This document shows, in pieces, positions 9,129-17,464 of a stretch of DNA of 64,000 nucleotides. Position 1 is the first letter of the stretch. Every line of letters starts with the position of its first letter. The notes under the pieces were generated by a model that made no database searches, had not been told where the DNA came from, and worked only from the letters and a program-made list of their open reading frames with translations. The DNA comes from Marinirhabdus sp050859505 (GTDB taxonomy: Bacteria; Bacteroidota; Bacteroidia; Flavobacteriales; Flavobacteriaceae), in assembly GCF_050859505.1 (NCBI RefSeq), contig NZ_CP193934.1:930001-994000 (forward strand), written 5' to 3'. A program made the translations under genes and the position numbers.

Positions 9129-9158
9129 TTGTGAATACCGCTTAATTGCGTAGTTTTG
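9129..9158 (+). promoter_or_regulatory. Promoter of holB, unusually close to the start codon
   Basis: TTG at 9129-9131, a 19-base spacer, then TAGTTTTG at 9151-9158. The holB ATG begins only 4 bases after the -7 element, so transcription would start at or next to the initiation codon. Confidence 0.6.
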
Positions 9159-9161
9159 CGT

Positions 9162-10316
9162 ATGGATTTTTCTGAAGTTATTGGTCAAAAACATATTAAG
9201 TCGCATTTGCGAACTACCATAAAAAATGGTCGTATTCCCCATGCACAATTGTTTGTAGGTTCCATGGGAACTGGTGTTTTGCCTATGGCGATTGCATATG
9301 CCAGCGAGATACTTTGCCAACATTCTGAAGAAGGAAGCCCAGAACAGGCACTTTGCCGAAAAAAACTGGCACAATTAGCACATCCAGACCTTCATTTTGT
9401 TTTTCCAGTAAATACGAACGACACCGTGAAAAAGCATCCTGTTTCTTCTTTATTTATGGAAGATTGGCGCCTTTTTGTAAAAGAAAATCCGTACGGTTCG
9501 CTCTTTTATTGGCTTCAATCACTGGGAATTGAAAACAAACAAGGAAATATAAATGTAGATGAAGCAGCCGATTTGCTTAAAAAGCTTTCCTTAAAATCTT
9601 ACGAAGGAGGTTATAAAGTGGTTATTATCTGGATGGCAGACCAAATGAACACCCAATGCGCTAATAAAATTTTAAAATTAGTAGAAGAACCCCCAGAGAA
9701 AACGGTTTTATTACTCCTTACCGAGCAAGAAGAACAGCTTATTGGAACTATTAGATCTAGATGCCAAACACTTCATTTTCCAAGATTATCTGAAAGTGAT
9801 ATGTCTTCTAGTCTAGTTGAAAAACAAAGCCTTAAAGATGGCGTTGCGCAACAAATTGCACATCGGGCCGGAGGCGATTACCAACGTGCGTTGCAACTTT
9901 TAGAGCAAGATGGTGACGCGTCTGTTTTTGAAAAATGGTATGTAACATGGGTACGCACAGCTTTTAAAGCAAAGGGTAATAAAAAGGCCATCCACGAGCT
10001 TTTAAAATGGAGTGAGGATTTAGCAGGTGTGGGGCGCGAAACACAGAAGAAATTTTTAAACTATTGTATTGAAGTTTTTAGACAAGCTATGTTGAAAAAT
10101 TACAAAGCAGATTCTCTTTTGTTTTTTGAAAGTACCGATGGAAGTTTTGATATTTCAAAATTTGCTCCCTTTGTCCACCAAAACAATATTTTTGAGATTA
10201 CTGAAGCACTAGAAAATGCATCCTACCATATTGAAAGAAATGGAAATGCTAAATTAATTTTCTCAGATCTTAGCATTCAGTTAACTCGACTTATTCATAG
10301 AAAAGAACTTGCATAG
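9162..10316 (+). CDS. holB: DNA polymerase III subunit delta'
   Basis: 384 residues. This is a clamp-loader subunit that works with delta and DnaX (tau/gamma) to place the beta clamp on DNA. The N-terminus (DFSEVIGQKHIKSHL, then RIPHAQLFVGSMGTG) has the clamp-loader AAA+ layout, but the P-loop lacks the lysine of a true Walker A. This is usual for delta', which does not hydrolyse ATP. VVIIWMADQMNTQCANKILKLVEEPP and LLTEQEEQLIGTIRSRCQ are the sensor-1 and SRC regions. ATG 9162 is chosen over an upstream TTG at 9156 that falls inside the -7 element. Confidence 0.93.
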   Translation: MDFSEVIGQKHIKSHLRTTIKNGRIPHAQLFVGSMGTGVLPMAIAYASEILCQHSEEGSPEQALCRKKLAQLAHPDLHFVFPVNTNDTVKKHPVSSLFMEDWRLFVKENPYGSLFYWLQSLGIENKQGNINVDEAADLLKKLSLKSYEGGYKVVIIWMADQMNTQCANKILKLVEEPPEKTVLLLLTEQEEQLIGTIRSRCQTLHFPRLSESDMSSSLVEKQSLKDGVAQQIAHRAGGDYQRALQLLEQDGDASVFEKWYVTWVRTAFKAKGNKKAIHELLKWSEDLAGVGRETQKKFLNYCIEVFRQAMLKNYKADSLLFFESTDGSFDISKFAPFVHQNNIFEITEALENASYHIERNGNAKLIFSDLSIQLTRLIHRKELA

Positions 10317-10462
10317 ATATATCTTATTAGCATTGCGAATTCAATAACAACTATTTATTATAATCGAGCGGTTTTCAGGCCATTTAAGCTGCTTTCTCAG
10401 AAAAAGCAACGAGAAATATGCCAACAGGTTTATGCTTCCTTAATCGCTACAAAACACGTAAA

Positions 10463-11302
10463 CTAGCTCTTTCTAAAGCAATATATTAATGAAGAATACT
10501 CTTTAGTCTTTCTAGCTTTACGATTAGATTGTAATCCTACCCAAAAGGCTCGCAAAGAAAATTTCTTCCCTGTTTTATACTTTTCTGATAATAAGCTCAC
10601 GTAGAAAGAATCGAATACCATCGGTTTAATTGAAATAAGCTGAAAAGTATTTTTTAAAATTTTAGGAAGCGACTTCCTTGAAAAATGCCAAAGATGTCTG
10701 GGAACATCATATGCTGCCCAATAATTTTTATAATACTGCGCATCGTAACTTTTATAATTTGGAACAGCTATCACCAAAACACCCTTTTCATTTAAAAGCG
10801 AATGACAGGTTTCAAGCACTTCTTTGTAATTTGAAATATGTTCTAGCACATGCCACATTGTGATAACATCAAATTTTTCGCCCTTAAAATTAGTAACGGT
10901 GCTCTCGAGTGAAATCGATTTTTTTTTAGCTAGCCTTCTGGCATTAGGATTTATTTCTACTCCAGCTATATCCCACGCTTTGTTTTTTGCTGTTACTAAA
11001 AAGTCACCCGTTCCCGCACCAATATCCAACAATTTTCCTGATCCGTTATGTAGTTTTTTTATAAGGTTGACTTTCTTTTTCAGAGAATAGTTTTTTACCG
11101 TTTGATACAAAAAAGATACGACTCCTTTTTTTTCATCGGTGTGCGAAATATAATTTTCGCTTTCGTAATACTTTCCCAAATCCTCCTCTGCCGGACATGG
11201 GTTCGTAATGAGTAGTTCAAATTCTGAATCGTACTGCAATTGAAATTCCTCTCCAGAAACTAAATAATCTTTTGCTAAAATATAAATTGGTTTTTGGGAC
11301 AA
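10463..11302 (-). CDS. Class I SAM-dependent methyltransferase
   Basis: 279 residues. After a short N-terminal region (ITNPCPAEEDLGKYYESENYISHT) comes a Rossmann methyltransferase domain. Motif I is LLDIGAGTGDF (91-101), the acidic SAM-ribose residue is in GVEINP, and motif IV and post-motif are DVITMWHVLEH. The layout matches the UbiG/Methyltransf_11-type family common in Bacteroidota, whose acceptor cannot be told from sequence. It is the last gene of the minus-strand run that starts with the DUF4175 gene, and lies 63 bases after mnmG with a parS-like site in between. Confidence 0.88.
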   Translation of the reverse strand: MSQKPIYILAKDYLVSGEEFQLQYDSEFELLITNPCPAEEDLGKYYESENYISHTDEKKGVVSFLYQTVKNYSLKKKVNLIKKLHNGSGKLLDIGAGTGDFLVTAKNKAWDIAGVEINPNARRLAKKKSISLESTVTNFKGEKFDVITMWHVLEHISNYKEVLETCHSLLNEKGVLVIAVPNYKSYDAQYYKNYWAAYDVPRHLWHFSRKSLPKILKNTFQLISIKPMVFDSFYVSLLSEKYKTGKKFSLRAFWVGLQSNRKARKTKEYSSLIYCFRKS

Positions 11303-11344
11303 AACTAAGGGTTGAGTGATTGAAAATATTTAAAATGCAGTATA

Positions 11345-11360
11345 CGTTCCACGTGAAACA
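11345..11360. promoter_or_regulatory. parS-like ParB-binding site downstream of mnmG
   Basis: CGTTCCACGTGAAACA matches the conserved parS palindrome TGTTCCACGTGAAACA at 15 of 16 positions. It begins 5 bases past the mnmG stop codon, in the short gap before the methyltransferase gene. Confidence 0.8.
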
Positions 11361-11365
11361 ATGGT

Positions 11366-13237
11366 CTAACGCCCCATATACACTAACATAACTGAAATAT
11401 CATTTGGTGAAACACCACTTATACGGCTGGCTTGTGATACGGTTGCCGGTTGGACAGCATTGAGTTTCTCCTTGGCTTCGTGAGACAAAGATTTTAACTT
11501 TGAATAATCAAAGTTTCTGGGAATTTTAATGCCTTCTAACCTGTTTAGTTTATCAGCATTGTTTTTTTCCTTTTCAATATAACCAGCATACTTCACTTGT
11601 ATTTCAGTTTGCTCTAATTCTTCAAAAGAAAGATTATGATCTTCAATATAAGCTGATACAGATTCTATTTTTCTCATATCTTCCATAATAATTTCCGGGC
11701 GAGAAAACAGCTTAAACATCTTGTCACTTTGATCTACTGTAGCAGATTCTTTAGCTTCCAGAATAGGATTTACTTCGGTATGAGACACACTGGTGTCCTT
11801 AAAAAATTGCACAAAACCACTGGAATTTTGTTCCTTCTTTTCCATTTTTCTAAGGCGTTCTTCAGAGGCTAGTCCTATTTCGTATCCTTTAGGGGTAAGT
11901 CTGAAATCTGCATTATCTTGACGCAATAAAGTTCTGTATTCCGCTCTGGAAGTAAACATCCTGTAAGGCTCTTCTGTTCCTTTTGTGATCAAATCGTCTA
12001 TTAAAACCCCGATGTAAGCTTCGTTTCTTTTCAAGATAAACGGATCTTTTTCATGAACTTTAAGATGTGCATTAATTCCAGCCATCAATCCTTGTGAAGC
12101 TGCTTCTTCATAGCCTGTAGTTCCATTTATTTGTCCAGCAAAATACAATCCTTCCACTAATTTGGTCTCCAAAGTGTGCTGTAATTGTGTAGGCGGGAAA
12201 TAATCGTATTCAATGGCATATCCAGGGCGAAAAAACTTCACATTTTCAAATCCATCACATTGTTGTAATGCTCTAAATTGGACATCCTCTGGCAATGAAG
12301 TGGAAAACCCATTAATATAATACTCCACCGTATTCCATCCCTCAGGCTCTACAAAAAGTTGATGCCTATCTTTGTCTGCAAATCGATTGATTTTATCTTC
12401 AATGGAAGGGCAATACCTTGGGCCTATACTTTTAATGGACCCATTAAACATTGGAGACCTATCAAAACCTTCGCGCAATAGATTATGAACCTTCTCACTT
12501 GTGTAAGACATATGGCAGGCACGTTGCTTTGTTAATGGCTTCGTACGATCCAGATAAGAAAATTTTTGTGGATCTACGTCGCCAGGCTGAATTAACATCT
12601 TTGAAAAATCCAACGATCTTCCGTCTACTCTTGGAGGCGTCCCAGTTTTCATTCTGCCCGAGTCAAACCCTAACTCGACCAAGTCTTTAGTAATTCCTGT
12701 CGCAGCTCTTTCGCCAGCTCTTCCTCCTCCAAACTGTTTTTCGCCAATATGAATTAGTCCATTGAGAAAAGTACCGTTTGTAAGTACAACCGATTTTCCT
12801 CTTACTTCTAATCCGAGGGATGTTTTTACACCTACAATTTTACTGCCTTCCGTAATAATACTAGAAACCATCTCTTGATAAAAATCTAAATTCTTCGTTT
12901 TCTCAAGCATCAATCTCCAATCTTCAGCAAAACGCATGCGGTCACTTTGGACACGCGGACTCCACATAGCTGGCCCTTTAGATTTGTTGAGCATCTTAAA
13001 TTGTATCGCAGAGGTGTCTGAAACAATCCCGCTATATCCGCCTAAGGCATCAATCTCACGCACAATTTGCCCCTTCGCAATTCCGCCCATGGCGGGGTTA
13101 CAGGACATTTGTGCTATATTTTGCAAGTTCATTGTAATAAGCAGGGTTTTAGAACCCAAATTAGCAGCAGCAGCAGCAGCTTCGGAGCCCGCATGACCAC
13201 CACCCACTACAATAACATCGTATTCTGTTTGAAACAT
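11366..13237 (-). CDS. mnmG: tRNA uridine-5-carboxymethylaminomethyl modification enzyme MnmG
   Basis: 623 residues, the standard MnmG/GidA length. With MnmE (not in the window) it uses FAD and methylene-tetrahydrofolate to modify U34 of several tRNAs. The FAD Rossmann motif is VIVVGGGHAGSEAA at the N-terminus. The family signatures SCNPAMGGIAKGQIVREIDALGG and GYEEAASQGLMAGINA are present. The reading frame stays open for 25 codons further upstream, through a parS site, but ATG 13237 (MFQTEYDV) fits the family. It lies between ybeY and a methyltransferase, and two parS sites flank it. Confidence 0.97.
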   Translation of the reverse strand: MFQTEYDVIVVGGGHAGSEAAAAAANLGSKTLLITMNLQNIAQMSCNPAMGGIAKGQIVREIDALGGYSGIVSDTSAIQFKMLNKSKGPAMWSPRVQSDRMRFAEDWRLMLEKTKNLDFYQEMVSSIITEGSKIVGVKTSLGLEVRGKSVVLTNGTFLNGLIHIGEKQFGGGRAGERAATGITKDLVELGFDSGRMKTGTPPRVDGRSLDFSKMLIQPGDVDPQKFSYLDRTKPLTKQRACHMSYTSEKVHNLLREGFDRSPMFNGSIKSIGPRYCPSIEDKINRFADKDRHQLFVEPEGWNTVEYYINGFSTSLPEDVQFRALQQCDGFENVKFFRPGYAIEYDYFPPTQLQHTLETKLVEGLYFAGQINGTTGYEEAASQGLMAGINAHLKVHEKDPFILKRNEAYIGVLIDDLITKGTEEPYRMFTSRAEYRTLLRQDNADFRLTPKGYEIGLASEERLRKMEKKEQNSSGFVQFFKDTSVSHTEVNPILEAKESATVDQSDKMFKLFSRPEIIMEDMRKIESVSAYIEDHNLSFEELEQTEIQVKYAGYIEKEKNNADKLNRLEGIKIPRNFDYSKLKSLSHEAKEKLNAVQPATVSQASRISGVSPNDISVMLVYMGR

Positions 13238-13246
13238 AAGTAAAAT

Positions 13247-13262
13247 TGTTCCACGTGAAACA
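13247..13262. promoter_or_regulatory. Perfect parS (ParB/Spo0J-binding) site upstream of mnmG
   Basis: TGTTCCACGTGAAACA is identical to the Bacillus subtilis-type parS. It lies 9 bases before the mnmG start codon, so it falls within the likely leader of that gene or in its promoter region. Confidence 0.88.
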
Positions 13263-13347
13263 ATCACGTTGGATTTTAAGTTGGCAAAGATACGTAAATA
13301 TCTAACAACCAATAAGTTAAATGCATAATTTCTTGAATATCAGCAAT

Positions 13348-13764
13348 CTAGACAAAGTCCCTTCTCCGCAATGCAGTATTTTCCTCATTTCGCATCGCTT
13401 TGGCGTCTTGTTCAGACTTATCTTTTAAACCACAAAAGTGGAGAATTCCATGGATAAGGACGCGATGCAATTCGTTCGTGAATCCCGTCTCATATTCCTT
13501 TGCATTCTCAGCTACGCGTTCGGTGGAAATATAAATTTCTCCATTTACCAACGTCCCTAAAGAATTGTCGAAACTAATAATATCTGTGAGCGTGTCGTGA
13601 TTAAGAAATTGTATGTTCAGTTTTAGAAGATATTCATCGTCACAAAAAATATACGCAATCTCACCTTCCTCAAAATCACGTGCTTTAATTTCGGCAGAGA
13701 TCCAACTGGAAATTTCTTTTTCCTGGGTTAGCTCGAAATCATTTTCAGAATAAAACTCAATCAT
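13348..13764 (-). CDS. ybeY: rRNA maturation RNase YbeY
   Basis: 138 residues. YbeY is a zinc-dependent endoribonuclease needed for 16S rRNA 3'-end processing and ribosome quality control. The signature reads HGILHFCGLKD, where most bacteria have HGxLHLxGYDH. The third metal ligand is therefore Asp instead of His, a form I associate with Bacteroidota YbeY. The segment DTLTDIISFDN is also family-typical. Start ATG 13764 overlaps the end of the DUF4175 gene by 8 bases, so translation is probably coupled. A longer in-frame start at 13791 would lie deeper in that gene and is less likely. Confidence 0.93.
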   Translation of the reverse strand: MIEFYSENDFELTQEKEISSWISAEIKARDFEEGEIAYIFCDDEYLLKLNIQFLNHDTLTDIISFDNSLGTLVNGEIYISTERVAENAKEYETGFTNELHRVLIHGILHFCGLKDKSEQDAKAMRNEENTALRRRDFV

Positions 13765-16700
13765 TATCTTGTTTAAAATAGTCTTGAACACGTTCCTTGT
13801 AGATAGGTTTCAACGGGAGTGCTTCTCGGTTTAAAATTTCAGTTGTATTAAAATACTTTTTAACTTCTTCAGGGTTGGTGCGTAGTGAATTTGTAAATTG
13901 CTTTTTATTGGTAGTAGATTCTCGACGGCTCTCTTGACCCTGCTCAAAATCTGCTTTGTCCAATTTAAGTAATTCATATTGAAGATTCAACATTTTTTCT
14001 AAGGTTCGTTCATTAAATCCTTTGTCCAATAACTGCTGCTCTACCTGTTCCATTTGGCGCAATAAATTGCCTCCAGCGCCCTTTAAGCCCTCTTTACTTA
14101 ACTTATCTTCTAACTGTTGGCGCAATTGCTGTTGTTGTTTGTAAATCTCGTACAGCTCTCCATTTAAATCTTCGTTATACCCGTCACCATCACCATTTTC
14201 GCCATCTCCGTTTTTATTTCCTTTTCCGTTGCCACCACCTTCGCCAGTACCATCTCCTTCTTCTTTTCCGTCCTTCCCTTGCCCCTCACCAGAGCGACCA
14301 TTTTCTCCTTGAGAGCCACTGGATTCGCCAGATTGACCTTCTCCACTTTCACCTTTGCCGCTTTCGCCTTTGTTTCCTTCCCCTTCTTTACCACTTTCGC
14401 CCTCACCTTTTTTCTTACCCATTCCTTCTTTCATCTTTTCCCCTAAACTCTCCTGCTTCTTAATAATATCTGGCAACTGGAAGCCTTTTCCTTCGCCTTC
14501 TCCCTGTCCCTGGCCTTTTCCCTTGCCTTGGCCCTGGCCTTGACCCATAGATTGCATTTGGTTTTGCATACTATTTAAAGCATCGCTCAATAAAATAGCC
14601 AACTCATTTGCTCCAGTTACGGTGTATTGCTGGTTGCTTAACCCTTGTCTCATTTCGTTTTCGGCCAACCGTTCTAACGATTTTTCCAGATTATACTGAA
14701 CATCTGTTAATGTAGAGTTTATCGTTTCGCTAATCATAGGATTACGCAATGATAACGAAAAAATACTATCGTCTATATGCTGAAAATTAAGTTTTAAATC
14801 GTTTTGGGTATTCAGTTTTTTTCCGAAAACAGGGTTGCCATAATCTGTTATTTTAAAATCTTCCATCACCGCTTCCTGCTCGAACGAAAACACCACAAGA
14901 TTATCTAAAATTTGACGTAGCATTTCAGCATCTTCTTCCATACTTTCGCCCGAAGAAGCCTGCATCTGCATTTGCATTTGCTGTCCCATCTGCTTCATTT
15001 TCTGACCCGCTTTCTTTTGGTTTTGTTTGGCATCCTGCTTTTTTTGCTGGCTTAAATTCTCAGTAGCTTTTTCCTGTTCTTTCTGTATGTCTTCTTCCTG
15101 CTTTTCTTCGTTTGGGATATCCATTGGATCTTTAAGGCCTTCATTTTCCTTCTGAAGTTCATCCATTTGTTTTTGATACTCCTCAAATTTTTTATTTAGT
15201 TCTTCTTGCTTCTCTTTGGTGTTTTCGTCCTCGGGAACTTCTGCTAGTTTTTCTTGCGCTTCTCCTAGTTTGTAAATTTCTTCCGCAAGTTTTTCAGCTT
15301 TTTTAGTAACATAATATCTTTTGGTAAGCTCCAGCAATTGCTCCAAATTCTTTTCTTGATTTTTATTTTGCCTGGAAAGTTTCTCTAACTTTTCAGTCAA
15401 CTCTTCCTTATTAATTTTTTCTTGCAGTTTTTCCAGCTCTTTTAACAGCTTTTCATTTTCTTCTAAACGTTCTTGATTTTCGTCCAAACGTTTTTCTAGT
15501 TGTTCTTTAAAAGGATCCTTTTCTTCATTCTCTGGCTGAAAGTTCTCCAAATTTTCTTTAAGTTCTTCGGAAAATTTCTTCATCATATCCTCTTGTTGCT
15601 TTTGCCGCTTGATGAAATTTTCTAGTTTCTTTTTATCGTTATAGTTAAGGTCCTTTTTCTCTTTCTGAAGTTTTGAAAGCTCCTCCAATGTTTTTTCCTG
15701 ATCTTTTAAATCCTGCAGGGTTTTGTCCATTCCTTTAATGGATTTATCCTGATTTTGTAATTGCTCGTTCTCCTCTTCATCTTTTGTAAGCTTCCTAAAA
15801 GAATAAATTCCAGATTTACTGGACTTATATTTATGAATGGCATCATTGTCAAAAACTTCAAAATAATACTCGTATGCCATACCATCTTCTAGTGGAAATT
15901 CTCCAGGAAACGTGTATACAAATTGATCGACTGTAGTTTTATTAACGGGAAGTATTTCGGTCTTTTTAGAGTCCTCTTCGCCAATTGGAAAGTATACAAG
16001 GCGCAATTTACTTAGACCATAATCATCGCTCACACGACCCAGAAAATACGTGGTCTGGCTATCTGTACTGTCTTGCTTGGATTGTACTTCAATTTCCGGG
16101 TAGGCATCACGAACAACACCCAATGTAAAGGAAAGGTTTTCGTATTCTTTTAGAAAGTCATTTGAGGTGGTGATGGCATAATCCAATTTTCTGTATACCC
16201 CTTTATTATATGTAAATTCCTGTTTCTTTTCAGTAAAAAAGTAGGTACTGTCCTTCATTTTAAGGTGTACTTCTTTTGTGTTTTTGGTATTCACTTTCCA
16301 CGTAACTCTTGTGCCTTCGGGAATGGTAGCATTTCCTGTACTTTTTAAGGTTTCATCACGCTTTCCCGTATACGACGGATAGTCAAGCACCATTTCAAAA
16401 GCTACTAAAGAGGGCGTTTTTACTACCTCCAAGAGGTACGGCTTACTTTTTACTTTATTTGCCGCTAAGCTAAAATTTATAGGGTCTATGGGTTGTTCAA
16501 AAGTGTGTTCAAAAACCCCAGGGGCATTTTGTTTTAGGTAATACGTCTCGTCGTTATAAACAATACTTGCATTTTCTGGAATTGCTTTGCCTTCAGTTCT
16601 AATTTGCAAGGTGAAGGGTTTGTTTTCAACTGCAGTAAGAGTATCGTTAACCACATAAAATGTAAATGGCGCTGGTGGTTCGTAAGCGGTTTCGTAATTC

Positions 16701-17248
16701 ACCACACGGTTATAACTACTGCTGAAGGTATCTTTTTCACCAAAAAGACTGAAGAGTATAAAAATGACAACAGGAATCGCGGCATACTTTAAATACTTAG
16801 CGTTCTTATTAAAATTTACTGCCGTGGAAAAAGGAACGGGCTGTAGCTCACCTGCTTTTTGGTCTATACTTGCTGCGAGGAGTTCACTTTCACGGTAGTT
16901 TTGATTTAACTGAATAACATTGAGTAACTTATCACTTACATTCGGAAAGTGATTCCCAATAATATTTGCCGCTTCTTCCTGTGAAATTCCGTTTTGTAAT
17001 TTGAAAAGTTTTGCGAGTGGAAATGCAATAAACCGTACAAAAAGTCCGAACTCTACAACTACGAACGTCCAGAATAAAACCGTACGCCCCAATGGGCTTA
17101 GCCAAAGAAAATATTCAACGAGCAGGGTTATAAGAAGATATAGCAATCCAATAGCAAAAAATAGAATGGCACCCTTGATCAACTCATTGGTATAATATTT
17201 TTTTATAAATTGTTCCAGCTTTTGCTGAATGATGCTAAATGTGCTCAT
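13757..17248 (-). CDS. DUF4175 family large membrane protein
   Basis: 1163 residues. Two N-terminal transmembrane helices (about 27-45 and 52-75) and a third near 153-171 are followed by a predicted extracytoplasmic beta-rich part. A long charged coiled coil (about residues 490-760) rich in Lys, Glu and Gln comes next. Then follows a low-complexity Gly/Gln/Glu/Lys stretch (about 900-1040) of GQG, GKG and GEG repeats. This matches the Bacteroidota family DUF4175, whose function is unknown. No enzymatic motif is visible. It opens the run DUF4175-ybeY-mnmG. The repeat codes glycine with mixed codons, so it is not a simple DNA expansion. Confidence 0.85.
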   Translation of the reverse strand: MSTFSIIQQKLEQFIKKYYTNELIKGAILFFAIGLLYLLITLLVEYFLWLSPLGRTVLFWTFVVVEFGLFVRFIAFPLAKLFKLQNGISQEEAANIIGNHFPNVSDKLLNVIQLNQNYRESELLAASIDQKAGELQPVPFSTAVNFNKNAKYLKYAAIPVVIFILFSLFGEKDTFSSSYNRVVNYETAYEPPAPFTFYVVNDTLTAVENKPFTLQIRTEGKAIPENASIVYNDETYYLKQNAPGVFEHTFEQPIDPINFSLAANKVKSKPYLLEVVKTPSLVAFEMVLDYPSYTGKRDETLKSTGNATIPEGTRVTWKVNTKNTKEVHLKMKDSTYFFTEKKQEFTYNKGVYRKLDYAITTSNDFLKEYENLSFTLGVVRDAYPEIEVQSKQDSTDSQTTYFLGRVSDDYGLSKLRLVYFPIGEEDSKKTEILPVNKTTVDQFVYTFPGEFPLEDGMAYEYYFEVFDNDAIHKYKSSKSGIYSFRKLTKDEEENEQLQNQDKSIKGMDKTLQDLKDQEKTLEELSKLQKEKKDLNYNDKKKLENFIKRQKQQEDMMKKFSEELKENLENFQPENEEKDPFKEQLEKRLDENQERLEENEKLLKELEKLQEKINKEELTEKLEKLSRQNKNQEKNLEQLLELTKRYYVTKKAEKLAEEIYKLGEAQEKLAEVPEDENTKEKQEELNKKFEEYQKQMDELQKENEGLKDPMDIPNEEKQEEDIQKEQEKATENLSQQKKQDAKQNQKKAGQKMKQMGQQMQMQMQASSGESMEEDAEMLRQILDNLVVFSFEQEAVMEDFKITDYGNPVFGKKLNTQNDLKLNFQHIDDSIFSLSLRNPMISETINSTLTDVQYNLEKSLERLAENEMRQGLSNQQYTVTGANELAILLSDALNSMQNQMQSMGQGQGQGKGKGQGQGEGEGKGFQLPDIIKKQESLGEKMKEGMGKKKGEGESGKEGEGNKGESGKGESGEGQSGESSGSQGENGRSGEGQGKDGKEEGDGTGEGGGNGKGNKNGDGENGDGDGYNEDLNGELYEIYKQQQQLRQQLEDKLSKEGLKGAGGNLLRQMEQVEQQLLDKGFNERTLEKMLNLQYELLKLDKADFEQGQESRRESTTNKKQFTNSLRTNPEEVKKYFNTTEILNREALPLKPIYKERVQDYFKQDND

Positions 17249-17281
17249 GTAATAAAATATATGGTATATAATAAAGCAATA

Positions 17282-17356
17282 TGTCAGGCTGAGCGCAGGC
17301 GAAGACTAATTAATATATCAGAAGTAAAATGCACTTCGACTGCGCTCAGTGTGACA
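17282..17356. repeat. Long imperfect intergenic inverted repeat, copy 1
   Basis: Arms 17282-17304 and 17334-17356 are 23 bases each and match at 20 of 23 positions, with a 29-base AT-rich loop. The core GAGCGCAG-GA is shared with the element at 28250-28311. It lies between the divergent DUF4175 and alkB genes. Confidence 0.8.
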
Positions 17357-17464
17357 TTCGTAATAAAATACGTAAAGTGTCTTATTTCTATTACTGTAAA
17401 CTTCTAAAATACAACTTTATTTTGTTTACAAACCTATCAAAAATAAGTCCAAAACAATGACCTT

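Noticed and set aside
14164..14543. Open frames within the DUF4175 Gly-rich region on both strands
   Set aside because: They are by-products of low-complexity glycine/lysine coding sequence and match no family.
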